NCBI GenBank assembly: GCA_019637645.1
Contig: JAHBVH010000041.1
Coordinates: forward strand, 1-64,000
Origin: Caldilineaceae bacterium
GTDB taxonomy: Bacteria > Chloroflexota > Anaerolineae > Caldilineales > Caldilineaceae
Reading direction: 5' to 3'
Length of the DNA: 64,000 nt
This document shows positions 46,443 through 55,460 of this stretch, piece after piece. Made by a program: the position numbers and the translations under genes. The notes below the pieces were generated by a model. It saw only the letters and a program-made list of their open reading frames with translations, did no database searches and was not told where the DNA came from. The first letter of the stretch is position 1. Each line of letters starts with the position of its first letter.

Positions 46443-47297
46443 TTACGCAGCCGGCTTGCTAGCCGCGAGGACAGGCATACGGGTAAAGAGATATTCCAGC
46501 GGTTGATCGGTAAATTGTGTATGGTGCTCAAAACCGGGATAGCTGGTAAATGCTTCCTCGCAGCCCGTATTAAAGAGCAACGGGGCGGGCTTTTGCATCC
46601 AACGGATCTGGTGCACCATGGCGATCATGTGGCGGATCACTTGCGAATGGTTGGGGACGCCCCGGTGCCATAGGCGCATGTCGCGCAGTAGGATACTGCC
46701 TTTGCGGGCAATCGCCCGGACGGGCGGCACGACCGCGCGGCGGGCGGCCTCCATCTCTGCCGAGACCCGACCACCATTCATCGGCACGGCGTGGGTTCCG
46801 GGCCACAACTCCGTGGCCCCCGTCTCTTCGGTGGCATCGATCAACGTCAGATTGACAACCAAGGCGTGGGTTGGGTGGGCGACGGTGAGATCGGGCCAAA
46901 GGTGGGGCGTGTCGGCGTGCAAGGGTTGGGTGCCACTGCCAGGGGTGTTGGCATTGCCGTTATAAAAGCGGTTAAAGCTCCCTTCGCCTAGGAGGGCCGT
47001 GCTGACCTGAATGGCAAAAGGGTTGGCGACAATATCCCGAAAGATGTACGGGGCAAAAGGGGGCGGTCCCTGTTGTAAATGACCGGCTACCTCGCCAGCC
47101 CCACCCCATTTCTGGGCGTTGAGCAAAATCTGCGAATCGGCTTCCATGCGTTCCCGCACAACGTCAAGGTGATCCGGCGCAACGGCATTAGCCAGTACGA
47201 CATAGCCATCCTCACGGACGGCTTGGACGGCTTGGGCTAGATGGGCTGCGGACAGGCGGTCGTTGGCAATTTCTTGGGGAGTGATGGCAATTTCCAT
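46443..47297 (-). CDS. Phytanoyl-CoA dioxygenase family protein
   Basis: A 284-residue Fe(II)/2-oxoglutarate oxygenase. The facial triad is visible as LHADTP (His and Asp) and LWHRGVPNHS (distal His). ATELWPGTHAVP is the typical strand before the second part of the site. GAGG lies about 8 bases before the ATG. It heads the minus-strand group with the lactonase and amidase genes. Similarity with the PhyH protein at 78-920 is limited to the family core, so they probably act on different substrates. Confidence 0.9.
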   Translation of the reverse strand: MEIAITPQEIANDRLSAAHLAQAVQAVREDGYVVLANAVAPDHLDVVRERMEADSQILLNAQKWGGAGEVAGHLQQGPPPFAPYIFRDIVANPFAIQVSTALLGEGSFNRFYNGNANTPGSGTQPLHADTPHLWPDLTVAHPTHALVVNLTLIDATEETGATELWPGTHAVPMNGGRVSAEMEAARRAVVPPVRAIARKGSILLRDMRLWHRGVPNHSQVIRHMIAMVHQIRWMQKPAPLLFNTGCEEAFTSYPGFEHHTQFTDQPLEYLFTRMPVLAASKPAA

Positions 47298-47363
47298 AGC
47301 GATACCTCGTCTGGCTTCTGATGATGTTGGTTCTAGCTGTAACGCTTGACCGGTGTTGTCTAA

Positions 47364-47392
47364 AGCTGACCGGGTTTCAAAACTGGTCAGCT
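47364..47392. repeat. CTGACCGG-type palindrome in a divergent gap
   Basis: agctgaccgggttt and aaaactggtcagct form an imperfect palindrome in the 346-bp space between two divergent genes, where a terminator would serve no gene. The remainder of the gap has no gene-like frame. Confidence 0.55.
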
Positions 47393-47602
47393 CTTGCGTT
47401 GCTGGTTATGGTGACATAGCCCCAACGCAAGATAAAATTGGGGTTTGTCTGGCTCCTACTTCCTTCTAATCTCCGGTCAATCTCCGATCAAATCGTAGTC
47501 AGAATGTGAGTCATGGATCGGGTTGCGTCCTATTTTCCCATGCACCAGCTATTCATGCAACCAGGCTTTTGCGCAATATCCGGCGCAAGATTTTCTGATA
47601 AT

Positions 47603-47631
47603 TTGATGGCTTGCCCACAGACTGTTATACT
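47603..47631 (+). promoter_or_regulatory. Extended -10 promoter with a very short leader
   Basis: TTGATG (47603-47608), 17-nt spacer, TATACT (47626-47631) preceded by TGT (extended -10). The transcript should start near 47638, only about 6 bases before the ATG at 47644. Confidence 0.6.
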
Positions 47632-47643
47632 TAGGCGAACAAA

Positions 47644-48651
47644 ATGGAGAACCATAACAGAACGGACAGAGATGTGAGCAGCGCAAACGCAGTCGTAACC
47701 CCAACCATTGTTGCCAGCGAAAACGGTCGCTTGGGCGCATTGGCGGCCATGGAATGTTTGCAAGCTGGTGGTAGCGCGCTCGATGCGGTGGAGCTAGCCT
47801 GCCGAGTGGTGGAAGATGACCCCGAAGAGCATAGTGTGGGCTACAGTGGCTTGCCCAACATCTTGGGCGAAGTAGAATTAGATGCCAGTATCATGGATGG
47901 TCGCACCTTGCGAACGGGAGCCGTGGCCGCGGTGCGTGGCTATGGCAACCCGATCACCCTGGCGCGCCGGGTGATGGAAGAACTCCCCCATGTCTTGCTG
48001 GTGGGGCGTGGCGCGGAGCGCTTCGCCGCCGAACTAGATATAGCGCCCGCCAATCAATTGACCGAAGCGGCCTTGCAACGCTGGCGGGAACGTTTTGGCG
48101 AATATCAAATGCAGCCGGGCGTGACCGCAGAACTACGCAAAGCCGCCATGCAACTGGCCCAGCCGATTAACCTACAGGCCAAGCTAGCCAAAGAAGAAAA
48201 AGTTGACACCTTAGGTACAGTCAACTTTCTTGCCCTAGATAGCACAGGCAATCTGGCCTCTGCCGTCAGTACCAGCGGCTTGGCCTGGAAATACCCCAGC
48301 CGCGTGGGCGATAGCCCGATCATCGGCGCAGGCAACTATTGTGATAATCGCTATGGGGCGGTGGCCTGTACCGGCATGGGCGAGCTTGCCATTCGTGCCT
48401 CCTCGGCGCGTAGCTTGGTGCTCTATCTAAAAACCGGCATGACCCTGCCCGATGCCGGCCTAGAAGCCCTCCGTGATCTGCTCGATCTGGACCCCGATCA
48501 GCCGGGCGCGGCCAATCGCTATATGAACATTGTGGCACTCCGTCCCAACGGTGAACATGCTGGTTTCACCACCGTGCCTGGGCGGCGTTATCTCTATCTC
48601 ACCGCTGCCATGACCGAACCCGTGCTCGCCGACCGCACAATGTTATCGTGA
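47644..48651 (+). CDS. Glycosylasparaginase / isoaspartyl peptidase (Ntn hydrolase)
   Basis: A 335-residue proenzyme of the glycosylasparaginase family, which cleaves itself before a threonine and then hydrolyses beta-aspartyl or N-glycosyl-asparagine bonds. VDTLGTVNFLALDSTGNLAS contains the candidate cleavage site, where the Thr after G becomes the nucleophile. Downstream, STSGLAWKYPSRVGDSPIIG and AVACTGMGELAIRASSARS are family-typical. The ATG at 47644 would give a nearly leaderless mRNA; a GTG at 47674 (MSSANAVVTP) is an alternative. No signal peptide is evident. Confidence 0.92.
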   Translation: MENHNRTDRDVSSANAVVTPTIVASENGRLGALAAMECLQAGGSALDAVELACRVVEDDPEEHSVGYSGLPNILGEVELDASIMDGRTLRTGAVAAVRGYGNPITLARRVMEELPHVLLVGRGAERFAAELDIAPANQLTEAALQRWRERFGEYQMQPGVTAELRKAAMQLAQPINLQAKLAKEEKVDTLGTVNFLALDSTGNLASAVSTSGLAWKYPSRVGDSPIIGAGNYCDNRYGAVACTGMGELAIRASSARSLVLYLKTGMTLPDAGLEALRDLLDLDPDQPGAANRYMNIVALRPNGEHAGFTTVPGRRYLYLTAAMTEPVLADRTMLS

Positions 48652-48696
48652 CAGGTTACTGTGATAGGTTATCGTGACAGGTTACTGTGAGATAGG
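48643..48696. repeat. Tandem 26/28-bp duplication over the gene end
   Basis: ttatcgtgacaggttact plus gtgatagg is followed by a second copy with a 2-base insertion. The first copy includes the stop codon of the glycosylasparaginase gene. Confidence 0.85.
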
Positions 48697-48769
48697 TTGT
48701 TTTGAGCCTGAGGGGTATCTGAAAGAACGCGGATTCCTCGCGGAAAAATGATAAAGGAAGGCGCAACGC

Positions 48770-50044
48770 ATGGCTACTGCGGTAAAGATGCCACAGCTTG
48801 GTGAAAGCGTCGTTGAGGGCGCGATTGTGCGTTGGCTAAAAGCACCTGGTGATCCTATCGCCAAGTATGAACCGCTTTTAGAGATCAGTACAGATAAAAT
48901 CGATACCGAAGTTCCCGCTCCCGCGGATGGAATTTTGCTCGAAATTCTGCTGCCCGAAGGCCAAACCGTGGCGGTTGGGACGGTTCTGGCCTATATTGGG
49001 CAACCAGGCGAACAACAGGCAACAAATGACGATCACCCGGCGGCGGTTCCGCCCACGCACGCCCCTAGCGAACGGCTGCCGGCCACCACGCTAGCGGCGC
49101 TGGCAGACCAATCCGCTGCCAAACCAGCTGGTCGTGCCTTTATCAGTCCGGTGGTGGCGCGGATTGCCGCTCAACATCAGGTCGATCTCGAACAGGTGTC
49201 AGGTAGTGGTCTGGGCGGGCGAATTACCAAGAAGGATATTTTGGCCTTTGTCGAACAGCCCCAACCCGTTGCGCCTGTACCCCCCTCGCGTACATTGGTT
49301 ACCGCAATGCCACCCCGGCTTGACGTGAGTGACGACGAAAGTCTACAACCGCTGTCAACCATGCGGCGGGCCATTGCCCAACATATGGTGTTGAGCAAAC
49401 AGACAAGCCCCCATGTCACCACTGTTTTTGAGGTGGATATGACCGCTGTAGTGCGCCACCGGGAAGCGCATAAACAACACTTTCACGCGCGGGGCATTCA
49501 ACTGACCTTTACGCCTTATTTTGTGGCGGCGGTGGCCCGAGCCTTGCGCGCGGTGCCGACGGTCAATAGCCGTTTCAGCGCCGAAGGGCTTGTGCTCAAC
49601 CGGCGTATCCATATTGGGGTGGCCGTGGCCTTGCCCGATGGACTGCTCGTGCCGGTTATCCGCGATGCCGATGAAAAGAATCTAGCCGGATTGGCCCGCA
49701 CGGTCAATGATCTAGCTACCCGGGCGCGCAATGGCAAAGTGACAACCGATGAAGTGAAAGGTGGGACCTTTACCATTACCAATCATGGGGTTACAGGCAG
49801 CCTGATGGGTACCCCGATTATCAATCAGCCGCAGACGGCTATTTTGGGTATTGGGACCATTAGCAAACGGCCCATCGTGCGCACCGCCGCGGCTTCGTTA
49901 TTACCAAGCGCGGATGACGCAATTGTGATCCGGCCTATGTGTTATCTAAGTCTTAGCTTTGATCACCGTGTTTTGGATGGGGCGAAGGCTGACTTATTTT
50001 TGAGTACGCTTCGCCTACAATTAGAAGATTGGCAAATGGATTAG
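48770..50044 (+). CDS. 2-oxoacid dehydrogenase E2 (dihydrolipoyl acyltransferase)
   Basis: A 424-residue E2 core subunit that transfers acyl groups from E1 to CoA. The N-terminal lipoyl domain has the lipoylated lysine K43 in EISTDKIDTEVPAPADG. A subunit-binding domain follows (FISPVVARIAAQHQVD...GSGLGGRITKKDI). The catalytic domain ends with SLSFDHRVLDGAKADLF, containing the active-site His and Asp. GESVVEG in the lipoyl domain is common in 2-oxoglutarate and branched-chain types, but the substrate is not certain. E1 genes are absent from the window. AAGGAAGG precedes the ATG. E3 follows. Confidence 0.93.
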   Translation: MATAVKMPQLGESVVEGAIVRWLKAPGDPIAKYEPLLEISTDKIDTEVPAPADGILLEILLPEGQTVAVGTVLAYIGQPGEQQATNDDHPAAVPPTHAPSERLPATTLAALADQSAAKPAGRAFISPVVARIAAQHQVDLEQVSGSGLGGRITKKDILAFVEQPQPVAPVPPSRTLVTAMPPRLDVSDDESLQPLSTMRRAIAQHMVLSKQTSPHVTTVFEVDMTAVVRHREAHKQHFHARGIQLTFTPYFVAAVARALRAVPTVNSRFSAEGLVLNRRIHIGVAVALPDGLLVPVIRDADEKNLAGLARTVNDLATRARNGKVTTDEVKGGTFTITNHGVTGSLMGTPIINQPQTAILGIGTISKRPIVRTAAASLLPSADDAIVIRPMCYLSLSFDHRVLDGAKADLFLSTLRLQLEDWQMD

Positions 50045-50177
50045 GCTGGGCTTGACCTAGCATGGCCTGCGTGCCTCGGTGATCAATCGAATAAGCCCGA
50101 ATCTAAAGAGCAGTAAGCCAAGAATTTAGGTTTGCATATGCCGATAGGCTGCTATGCAAGCCGCAAGAGGAGATGCT

Positions 50178-51611
50178 ATGAGCAATCATCAATATGAATA
50201 CGACGTTATCGTCGTTGGGAGTGGCCCTGGTGGCTATGTCGCAGCTATTCGTGCAGCACAGCTTGGGTTGAAGACTGCCATTGTCGAGCGCGAAAGCTTG
50301 GGTGGGGTTTGTTTGAATTGGGGCTGTATTCCCAAAAAAGCCCTGTTGAAGAACGCCGAAGTGCTGGACACGGTGAAGCATGCGGCCAACTTTGGCATCA
50401 CTTTTGACAATTTGCAGGTAGACTTTACCAGCGCGGTCAAGCGCAGCTTGGGCATTGTCGATCGCCAGACCAAAGGCGTCGCTTTTCTCATGCGCAAGAA
50501 CAAGATCGAGGTCATCGAAGGCCATGGCACCTTCACTGATGCGCACACGTTGCAAGTGGGTCCGTCGGATTTCAAGCCAGAAGCCAAGCAACGCACCGTC
50601 ACCGCGAATCACTTTATCATCGCCACGGGTGCGCGGGCGCGTGATCTCCCGGGCGTGACTGCCGATGGCAAGCGGATTTTGCAATACCGCCATGCCATTC
50701 GCCTGCAAGAACAGCCCAAGTCGATGATTATCATTGGCGCAGGGCCGATTGGGATGGAATTAGGCGATTTCTACCATACCTATGGTGCGGAAGTGACCAT
50801 TATCGAGATGTTGGATCATGTGCTGCCGCTGGAAGATAGCGATGTGGCTGCGGAAGTCCACAAAGCCTTTACCAAGCGTGGTTTCAAACTCTACACCGGC
50901 TCGCGCACCGAAGAGTTCAAGGTGACCGACAGTGGCGTCAAGGTGACGGTCAAGAATGTCAAGAGTGGCGAAACAGCGACGTTGGAAGCCGAGCGCGTGC
51001 TGCTGTCGATTGGCATTACACCGAACACCGACAAAGTTGGGTTGGATAAAGCGGGGGTCAAGCTCGATCAACGGGGTTTTATTGCGATTGATGCCAATAT
51101 GCGCACCAACGTGCCCAATATCTACGCCATTGGTGACTGCACGGGGAAATTGGCCCTAGCCCATGTCGCCAGCGCACAAGCATTGGTTGCCGCCGAGACC
51201 ATTGGGGGGGCTGATACGCTGCCCATTCCAGCGGAAAAGTATATTTTCATGCCGCGCTGCACCTACTGCAAGCCCGAAGTCGCCAGCTTGGGTTTGACCG
51301 AAGCCCAAGCCAAGGAGGCGGGCTATACCATTAAAGTGGGCAAATTCCCCTTTATGCCCAACGGCAAGGCGCAGGCATTGGAAGTCAAGGAAGGCTTTGT
51401 CAAGATCATCACCGATGCCAAGTATGGGGAGATCTTGGGGGCCCATTTGGTCGGGCCAGATGTGACGGAACTTCTCCCTGAATTGAGCCTTGCTCAGTTT
51501 ATGGAGATCACACCTGCCGAAATTGCCCGTACGGTGCATGCCCACCCGACGCTGAGCGAAGTGATTATGGAAGCCGCCCACGCAGTGGAAGGCCACGCCA
51601 TCCATATGTAG
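50178..51611 (+). CDS. lpdA: Dihydrolipoyl dehydrogenase (E3)
   Basis: A 477-residue flavoprotein that reoxidises the lipoyl group of E2 using NAD+. Motifs: FAD-binding VIVVGSGPGGYVAAIRAAQLG, redox disulfide GGVCLNWGCIPKKAL, NAD-binding MIIIGAGPIGMELGDFYH, second FAD motif NIYAIGDCTGKLALAH, and the C-terminal His-Glu pair in HAHPTLSEVIMEAAH. The frame starts at 50154, but ATG 50178 follows AAGAGGAG at the right distance. It is separated from E2 by about 130 bases. A 15-bp hairpin follows the stop. Confidence 0.96.
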   Translation: MSNHQYEYDVIVVGSGPGGYVAAIRAAQLGLKTAIVERESLGGVCLNWGCIPKKALLKNAEVLDTVKHAANFGITFDNLQVDFTSAVKRSLGIVDRQTKGVAFLMRKNKIEVIEGHGTFTDAHTLQVGPSDFKPEAKQRTVTANHFIIATGARARDLPGVTADGKRILQYRHAIRLQEQPKSMIIIGAGPIGMELGDFYHTYGAEVTIIEMLDHVLPLEDSDVAAEVHKAFTKRGFKLYTGSRTEEFKVTDSGVKVTVKNVKSGETATLEAERVLLSIGITPNTDKVGLDKAGVKLDQRGFIAIDANMRTNVPNIYAIGDCTGKLALAHVASAQALVAAETIGGADTLPIPAEKYIFMPRCTYCKPEVASLGLTEAQAKEAGYTIKVGKFPFMPNGKAQALEVKEGFVKIITDAKYGEILGAHLVGPDVTELLPELSLAQFMEITPAEIARTVHAHPTLSEVIMEAAHAVEGHAIHM

Positions 51612-51617
51612 CCTGGG

Positions 51618-51655
51618 GCTGCCGTTGCCGCGCGGTTTAGCGCGGCAACGGCAGC
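51618..51655. terminator. Perfect 15-bp hairpin after lpdA
   Basis: gctgccgttgccgcg (51618-51632) pairs with 51641-51655 around an 8-nt loop, within the 54-bp space between lpdA and the thioesterase gene. It lacks a T tail, so it may be a transcript-stabilising or attenuating hairpin rather than a full terminator. Confidence 0.55.
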
Positions 51656-51665
51656 ATGATGAAAT

Positions 51666-52136
51666 ATGATGTTATCAACCGAAGCAACTATTCCCGATGC
51701 GCCTGTGCCCGTTGCGGTGGAGGTGCGCTTTGCCGAAACCGACCAAATGGGGGTTGTCCACCATAGCAGCTATATCGTCTGGTTTGAATTGGGGCGGGTG
51801 GCGTGGATGAAGGCCGCCGCCATGCCCTATGCCGAAGTGGCGGCTGGTGGTCATCATTTTGCCGTAACAGCCATCCATGCTGCCTATCGTGCCTCTTGTC
51901 GCTTTGGCGATACGGTACAGGTTGTCACTCGGCTGACCAAACTACGGAGTCGCCAGGTTGAATTTAGCTATGAAGTGTACAATGCCGCGACGCAAACGTT
52001 GTTGGCGACCGGTAGCAGCGAACATATCTGTGTCGATTTAGCGGGCAAAATGACCAAAATTCCGGTAGCTGTTCAAAGTCGCTTGTTGGCGGGAGCCGAA
52101 CGGGTAGCCGTAGCTACGGAAGCATTGTCGGTATGA
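51666..52136 (+). CDS. Acyl-CoA thioesterase, 4HBT (YbgC-like) family
   Basis: A 156-residue hotdog-fold thioesterase that hydrolyses acyl-CoA. The family signature is VRFAETDQMGVVHHSSYIVWFELGRVAWMK, with the catalytic Asp in ETDQMG and the Tyr in the SSYIVWFE helix. It is probably a tetrameric cytoplasmic enzyme. No clear ribosome site is seen before the ATG; translation may be coupled to the upstream hairpin region. The substrate is not evident. Confidence 0.92.
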   Translation: MMLSTEATIPDAPVPVAVEVRFAETDQMGVVHHSSYIVWFELGRVAWMKAAAMPYAEVAAGGHHFAVTAIHAAYRASCRFGDTVQVVTRLTKLRSRQVEFSYEVYNAATQTLLATGSSEHICVDLAGKMTKIPVAVQSRLLAGAERVAVATEALSV

Positions 52137-52242
52137 CCTAGTGAGGATGGGGGCACGCTAGGAATTATCCCCGTTATTGCTCTCTGCCTGTTGCCGAATT
52201 GAGCTCGTTCAGTGGATGCTATCGTACACGGATCACAAATCT

Positions 52243-53181
52243 ATGATTCACGTTGATCAATATGGACAAGTGCTGGCTATCCGTATGTCGCGATCCATCT
52301 TTGGCCGCCCCTTTTGGTGGACAACGGCCTATTGGGTGGATGGCTTGCTGATCGACACGGGACCGCGGTTCGCCGCGCGGGCACTGCTCTATGTGCTGCG
52401 TAATCTGCCGGTGGATCAAGTGGTGATTACCCATGCGCACGAAGACCAGACCGGTGGTTTGTTGGCCGTGTTACAGCAATATCCCAAGGCCAAAATCTAT
52501 GCCGCGCCGCGCACCTTGCCTTGGTTGGCAACCCCAGAACGACGCCCCTTGCCTTTTTATCGGCGGTTTGTGTGGGGGGTGCCCCAAGCCTGTCGCACTG
52601 CGGTCTCGCTCGATACGGTTAACAATGTGCTGCATACTACCAGTTACCAATTTCGCGCGGTGGAAACGCCTGGTCATACCTCTGATCATATTGCTCTCTT
52701 TGAGCCTCATCAACGCTGGTTATTCAGTGGGGATGTCTTTGGGTATAGCCAGACCAACGCTTGGGCCGCGGAAGCTGATCTCTTTGGCGTGATCTGCAGC
52801 TTGCGCACCTTGGCGGATTTGCGTCCCGAGCGGATCTTTCCCAGCGATGGTCGGATTAGCCGGACACCGCTGCCCGAGCTGCACGGGAAGATCGGGCAAT
52901 TGTTACAGATCACGCGCGAGGTCGCCCAACTAGATGCGTTGGGCTTGACCAAAGACGAAATCGTCTTGCGGCTTTTTCATAAAGAACCGCCTTTATATTT
53001 TTGGACGGCTGGTCATTACTCTGCGGCCAATCTTGTCGATGCTTGTCGAAGCTATAATGCCCTTTTTACCCAACTGGACGATCAACCCGCTTCTACCTCA
53101 CGGCGTGAACTGCCGGATGAACAACCCGGTTCCTCTAATTCCTCCAATTGGCCCTTTGATTGGGAAGATCTGATTCGCTAA
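52243..53181 (+). CDS. Metallo-beta-lactamase-fold hydrolase, variant HxHxDQ
   Basis: An MBL-fold protein of about 312 residues. The metal motif reads THAHEDQTGG, with Gln at the last His of HxHxDH. ETPGHTSDHIAL and WLFSGDVFG supply other ligands, while the last usual His site reads FPSDGRI. The second-metal site is therefore altered. A C-terminal helical domain (about 235-290) resembles the winged-helix end found in some lactonase-like proteins (LLQITREVAQLDALGLTKDEIVLRL). The start is uncertain: the frame is open from 52177, and ATGs at 52216 and 52243 are possible. The C-terminus is polar and disordered-looking. Confidence 0.82.
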   Translation: MIHVDQYGQVLAIRMSRSIFGRPFWWTTAYWVDGLLIDTGPRFAARALLYVLRNLPVDQVVITHAHEDQTGGLLAVLQQYPKAKIYAAPRTLPWLATPERRPLPFYRRFVWGVPQACRTAVSLDTVNNVLHTTSYQFRAVETPGHTSDHIALFEPHQRWLFSGDVFGYSQTNAWAAEADLFGVICSLRTLADLRPERIFPSDGRISRTPLPELHGKIGQLLQITREVAQLDALGLTKDEIVLRLFHKEPPLYFWTAGHYSAANLVDACRSYNALFTQLDDQPASTSRRELPDEQPGSSNSSNWPFDWEDLIR

Positions 53182-53259
53182 TGAGCCTATCTTGTACTTT
53201 AGCAATGGTTCATGGTGCCAACGCAGGTCATCGCTAAAGTTGCACTACAAGGATTCAAA

Positions 53260-54213
53260 ATGATGCGTGTTTTCGTAACCGGTGGGGCTGGCTTTATTGG
53301 CAGCCATCTGGCCAACCAACTGCACCAACGCGGGCATTACGTGCGCGTGCTGGATGATCTTAGCAGTGGAGAGCCCACTCAGCTAGCCAATGGTGTTCAC
53401 TTTACGCGTGGGGATGTGCGGGACATTCCTAAATTATGGTCACTCTTACAAGGGGTAGAAGTCGTCTATCATCTGGCCGCGCGGGTGAGTGTGCCGGCCT
53501 CGATCCTCTATCCACGCGAGTATAACGATGTCAATGTCGGTGGCACGGTGGCACTCTTGGAAGCCTGCCGCGATGTGGGGGTGCGCCGCGTCATTTTGGC
53601 GAGCAGCGCAACGGTTTATGGCAACCAAGCCCAGCAACCCGCGCACGAAGAGATGGCGACTCAGCCGACTGTGCCCTATGCCGTTAGTAAAGTTGCCGCC
53701 GAACAATTTCTCTTTACCATTGGGCGATTGGCGGGCTTTGAAACGGTCGCCCTACGGATTTTCAATGCCTATGGGCCAGGTCAACAACTGCCACCCGTCC
53801 ATGCGCCGGTTATTCCCCAATTTATGCAACAGATCGCGGGTGGTGGGTCGATTGTTGTTCAGGGCGATGGCAATCAGACGCGCGATTTTGTCTATATTGA
53901 CGATGTGGTCAAAGCCCTGATCAACGCGGCGGCGGCCACCGCGGTTGACCAACAGATCATCAACGTGGGCAGTGGCACAGAACTTACCCTGAACACATTG
54001 ATCGAACGGATTGCCCAAACGGTTGGCCGAAAAGCGAATGTCTTGTATAATCGGGAAACGTCCGGCGGGGTGGCGCGGCTGGTGGCCGATCTCAGCAAGG
54101 CCAAGCAGCTATTGACGTATACCCCCTCGGTGGATGTATTAACGGGCCTTGCTCGGCTGTTCCAGCAAGATCCGCTATTTCGCTCCGTTCATTCGTTCAA
54201 AACGCACCCTTAA
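53260..54213 (+). CDS. NAD-dependent nucleotide-sugar epimerase/dehydratase
   Basis: A short-chain dehydrogenase of about 317 residues in the extended GalE/UDP-glucuronate epimerase group. The NAD loop is VFVTGGAGFIGSHLANQL; the catalytic Tyr-Lys pair is in TVPYAVSKVAAEQF, with Ser-Ser-Ala-Thr upstream (LASSATVYG). It likely interconverts UDP-sugars for surface glycans. ATG 53260 is preferred because CAAGGATTC lies upstream; the frame also extends from 53212. It is 9 bases from mltG, so the two may be co-transcribed. Confidence 0.92.
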   Translation: MMRVFVTGGAGFIGSHLANQLHQRGHYVRVLDDLSSGEPTQLANGVHFTRGDVRDIPKLWSLLQGVEVVYHLAARVSVPASILYPREYNDVNVGGTVALLEACRDVGVRRVILASSATVYGNQAQQPAHEEMATQPTVPYAVSKVAAEQFLFTIGRLAGFETVALRIFNAYGPGQQLPPVHAPVIPQFMQQIAGGGSIVVQGDGNQTRDFVYIDDVVKALINAAAATAVDQQIINVGSGTELTLNTLIERIAQTVGRKANVLYNRETSGGVARLVADLSKAKQLLTYTPSVDVLTGLARLFQQDPLFRSVHSFKTHP

Positions 54214-54222
54214 CTAAATTTC

Positions 54223-55362
54223 ATGGCTTTTTATCTTTTCTTTCCCTTTCAACGCATTGTCCTGTCTCTTCTTATTTTTTCCCTCTCGCTGGTGGCCGCT
54301 GGCTGTCGCATTGGTGGCGCCGGTATGCAGCAAGTCTACCTCCAAATGAACCGGGAAAAAGTCCAACAAGCGGCTAGCACGACGCCGCGCCCGGTTCGTT
54401 TTGTTGTGGCGCCAGGCACACCGGCGCGCCTGATCGGCCAGCAACTAGAGACTGCTGGTCTCATTACCGATGCCCAGCTCTTTGAAGCGTATGTGCGGGT
54501 CAATGGGTTGGCTGCCGGTTTGGAAGCTGGCGCATTTATCCTTAGCCCGAGCATGACGCTGGCCGAGATCGCCGAAACGTTGCAACATGCTCAAGCCGCG
54601 AGCGTCACGCTGACAATTCCCGAAGGCTGGCGTTTGGGCCAAATCGGCGATTATGTGGAAAAGGCTGGGATCTTTGCCCAAAACCCAACTGAGCTAGCTA
54701 GCTATCGCACGCAGACGCAACGTGGTCTGCTGACTTCGCTTGATCCTGAGCGCTATCCCTTTCTGCAAGGGCGGCCCGCGGGAACCAACCTGGAGGGCTA
54801 TCTCTTCCCGGATACGTATGAACTGCCGCTCGAAGGAGCCACCGCACAGGATCTACTCCAGCGCCAGCTTGACACCTTTGCTCAGCGCGTGTTTCCCATC
54901 TACGAAGCCGCCGTGGCTCAGCAGACAACGACCTTGTCGCTTTACGAGGTGCTGACGGTCGCGAGTATTGTCGAGCGCGAAGCGGTGGTGGCCGCCGAAC
55001 GGCCTGCCATTGCGGGGGTCTATCTGAATCGGTTAGCGATTGGCATGCGTCTCGAAGCTGATCCCACGGTACAATATGCCATGGGCTATCAGGCCGCCAC
55101 CGATCAGTGGTGGAAAACACCGGTCTTTTTAGAAGAGTACAGCGGGGTTGACAGTCCCTATAATACCTATCTCTATCCGGGGCTACCACCGGGGCCGATT
55201 GCCAACCCCGGGCTCAGTAGCATTCAGGCCGTCTTGCAGCCAGCGCAACATGACTATTTCTACTTCGTTGCCCTGCCCGACGGCACCGGAGCCCATGTCT
55301 TTGCCAGGACTTTTGAAGAGCACAGCGTGAATGTACAGCGCTACCTACGCGGCGGCCAGTAA
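54223..55362 (+). CDS. mltG: Endolytic murein transglycosylase, lipoprotein-like N-terminus
   Basis: A 379-residue MltG/YceG-family protein that cuts nascent peptidoglycan to set glycan length. The N-terminus has a hydrophobic signal followed by the lipobox-like LVAAGC, so it may be lipid-anchored rather than held by a membrane helix. A LysM-like region spans about 60-120 ([21 protein letters not shown]). The catalytic region includes [28 protein letters not shown], with the conserved Glu, and [21 protein letters not shown]. Its presence implies a murein wall. The ATG follows the epimerase stop by 9 bases. Confidence 0.93.
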   Translation: MAFYLFFPFQRIVLSLLIFSLSLVAAGCRIGGAGMQQVYLQMNREKVQQAASTTPRPVRFVVAPGTPARLIGQQLETAGLITDAQLFEAYVRVNGLAAGLEAGAFILSPSMTLAEIAETLQHAQAASVTLTIPEGWRLGQIGDYVEKAGIFAQNPTELASYRTQTQRGLLTSLDPERYPFLQGRPAGTNLEGYLFPDTYELPLEGATAQDLLQRQLDTFAQRVFPIYEAAVAQQTTTLSLYEVLTVASIVEREAVVAAERPAIAGVYLNRLAIGMRLEADPTVQYAMGYQAATDQWWKTPVFLEEYSGVDSPYNTYLYPGLPPGPIANPGLSSIQAVLQPAQHDYFYFVALPDGTGAHVFARTFEEHSVNVQRYLRGGQ

Positions 55363-55429
55363 AAGCGGCCAGCGGCTTTGTTATCTGGCTGGCTCTGTGG
55401 TGCTCACAACCGCCAACGCAAGCGGCTGG

Positions 55430-55446
55430 CAGGGTTTCAAAACCTG
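55430..55446. terminator. Short palindrome between convergent genes
   Basis: cagggttt and aaaacctg around one base (one mismatch) lie between the mltG and S2P-fusion stops, followed by tttag on the plus strand. It is a weak member of the CCTGACAGG palindrome family. Confidence 0.35.
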
Positions 55447-55460
55447 ATCGTTTAGAGCTG

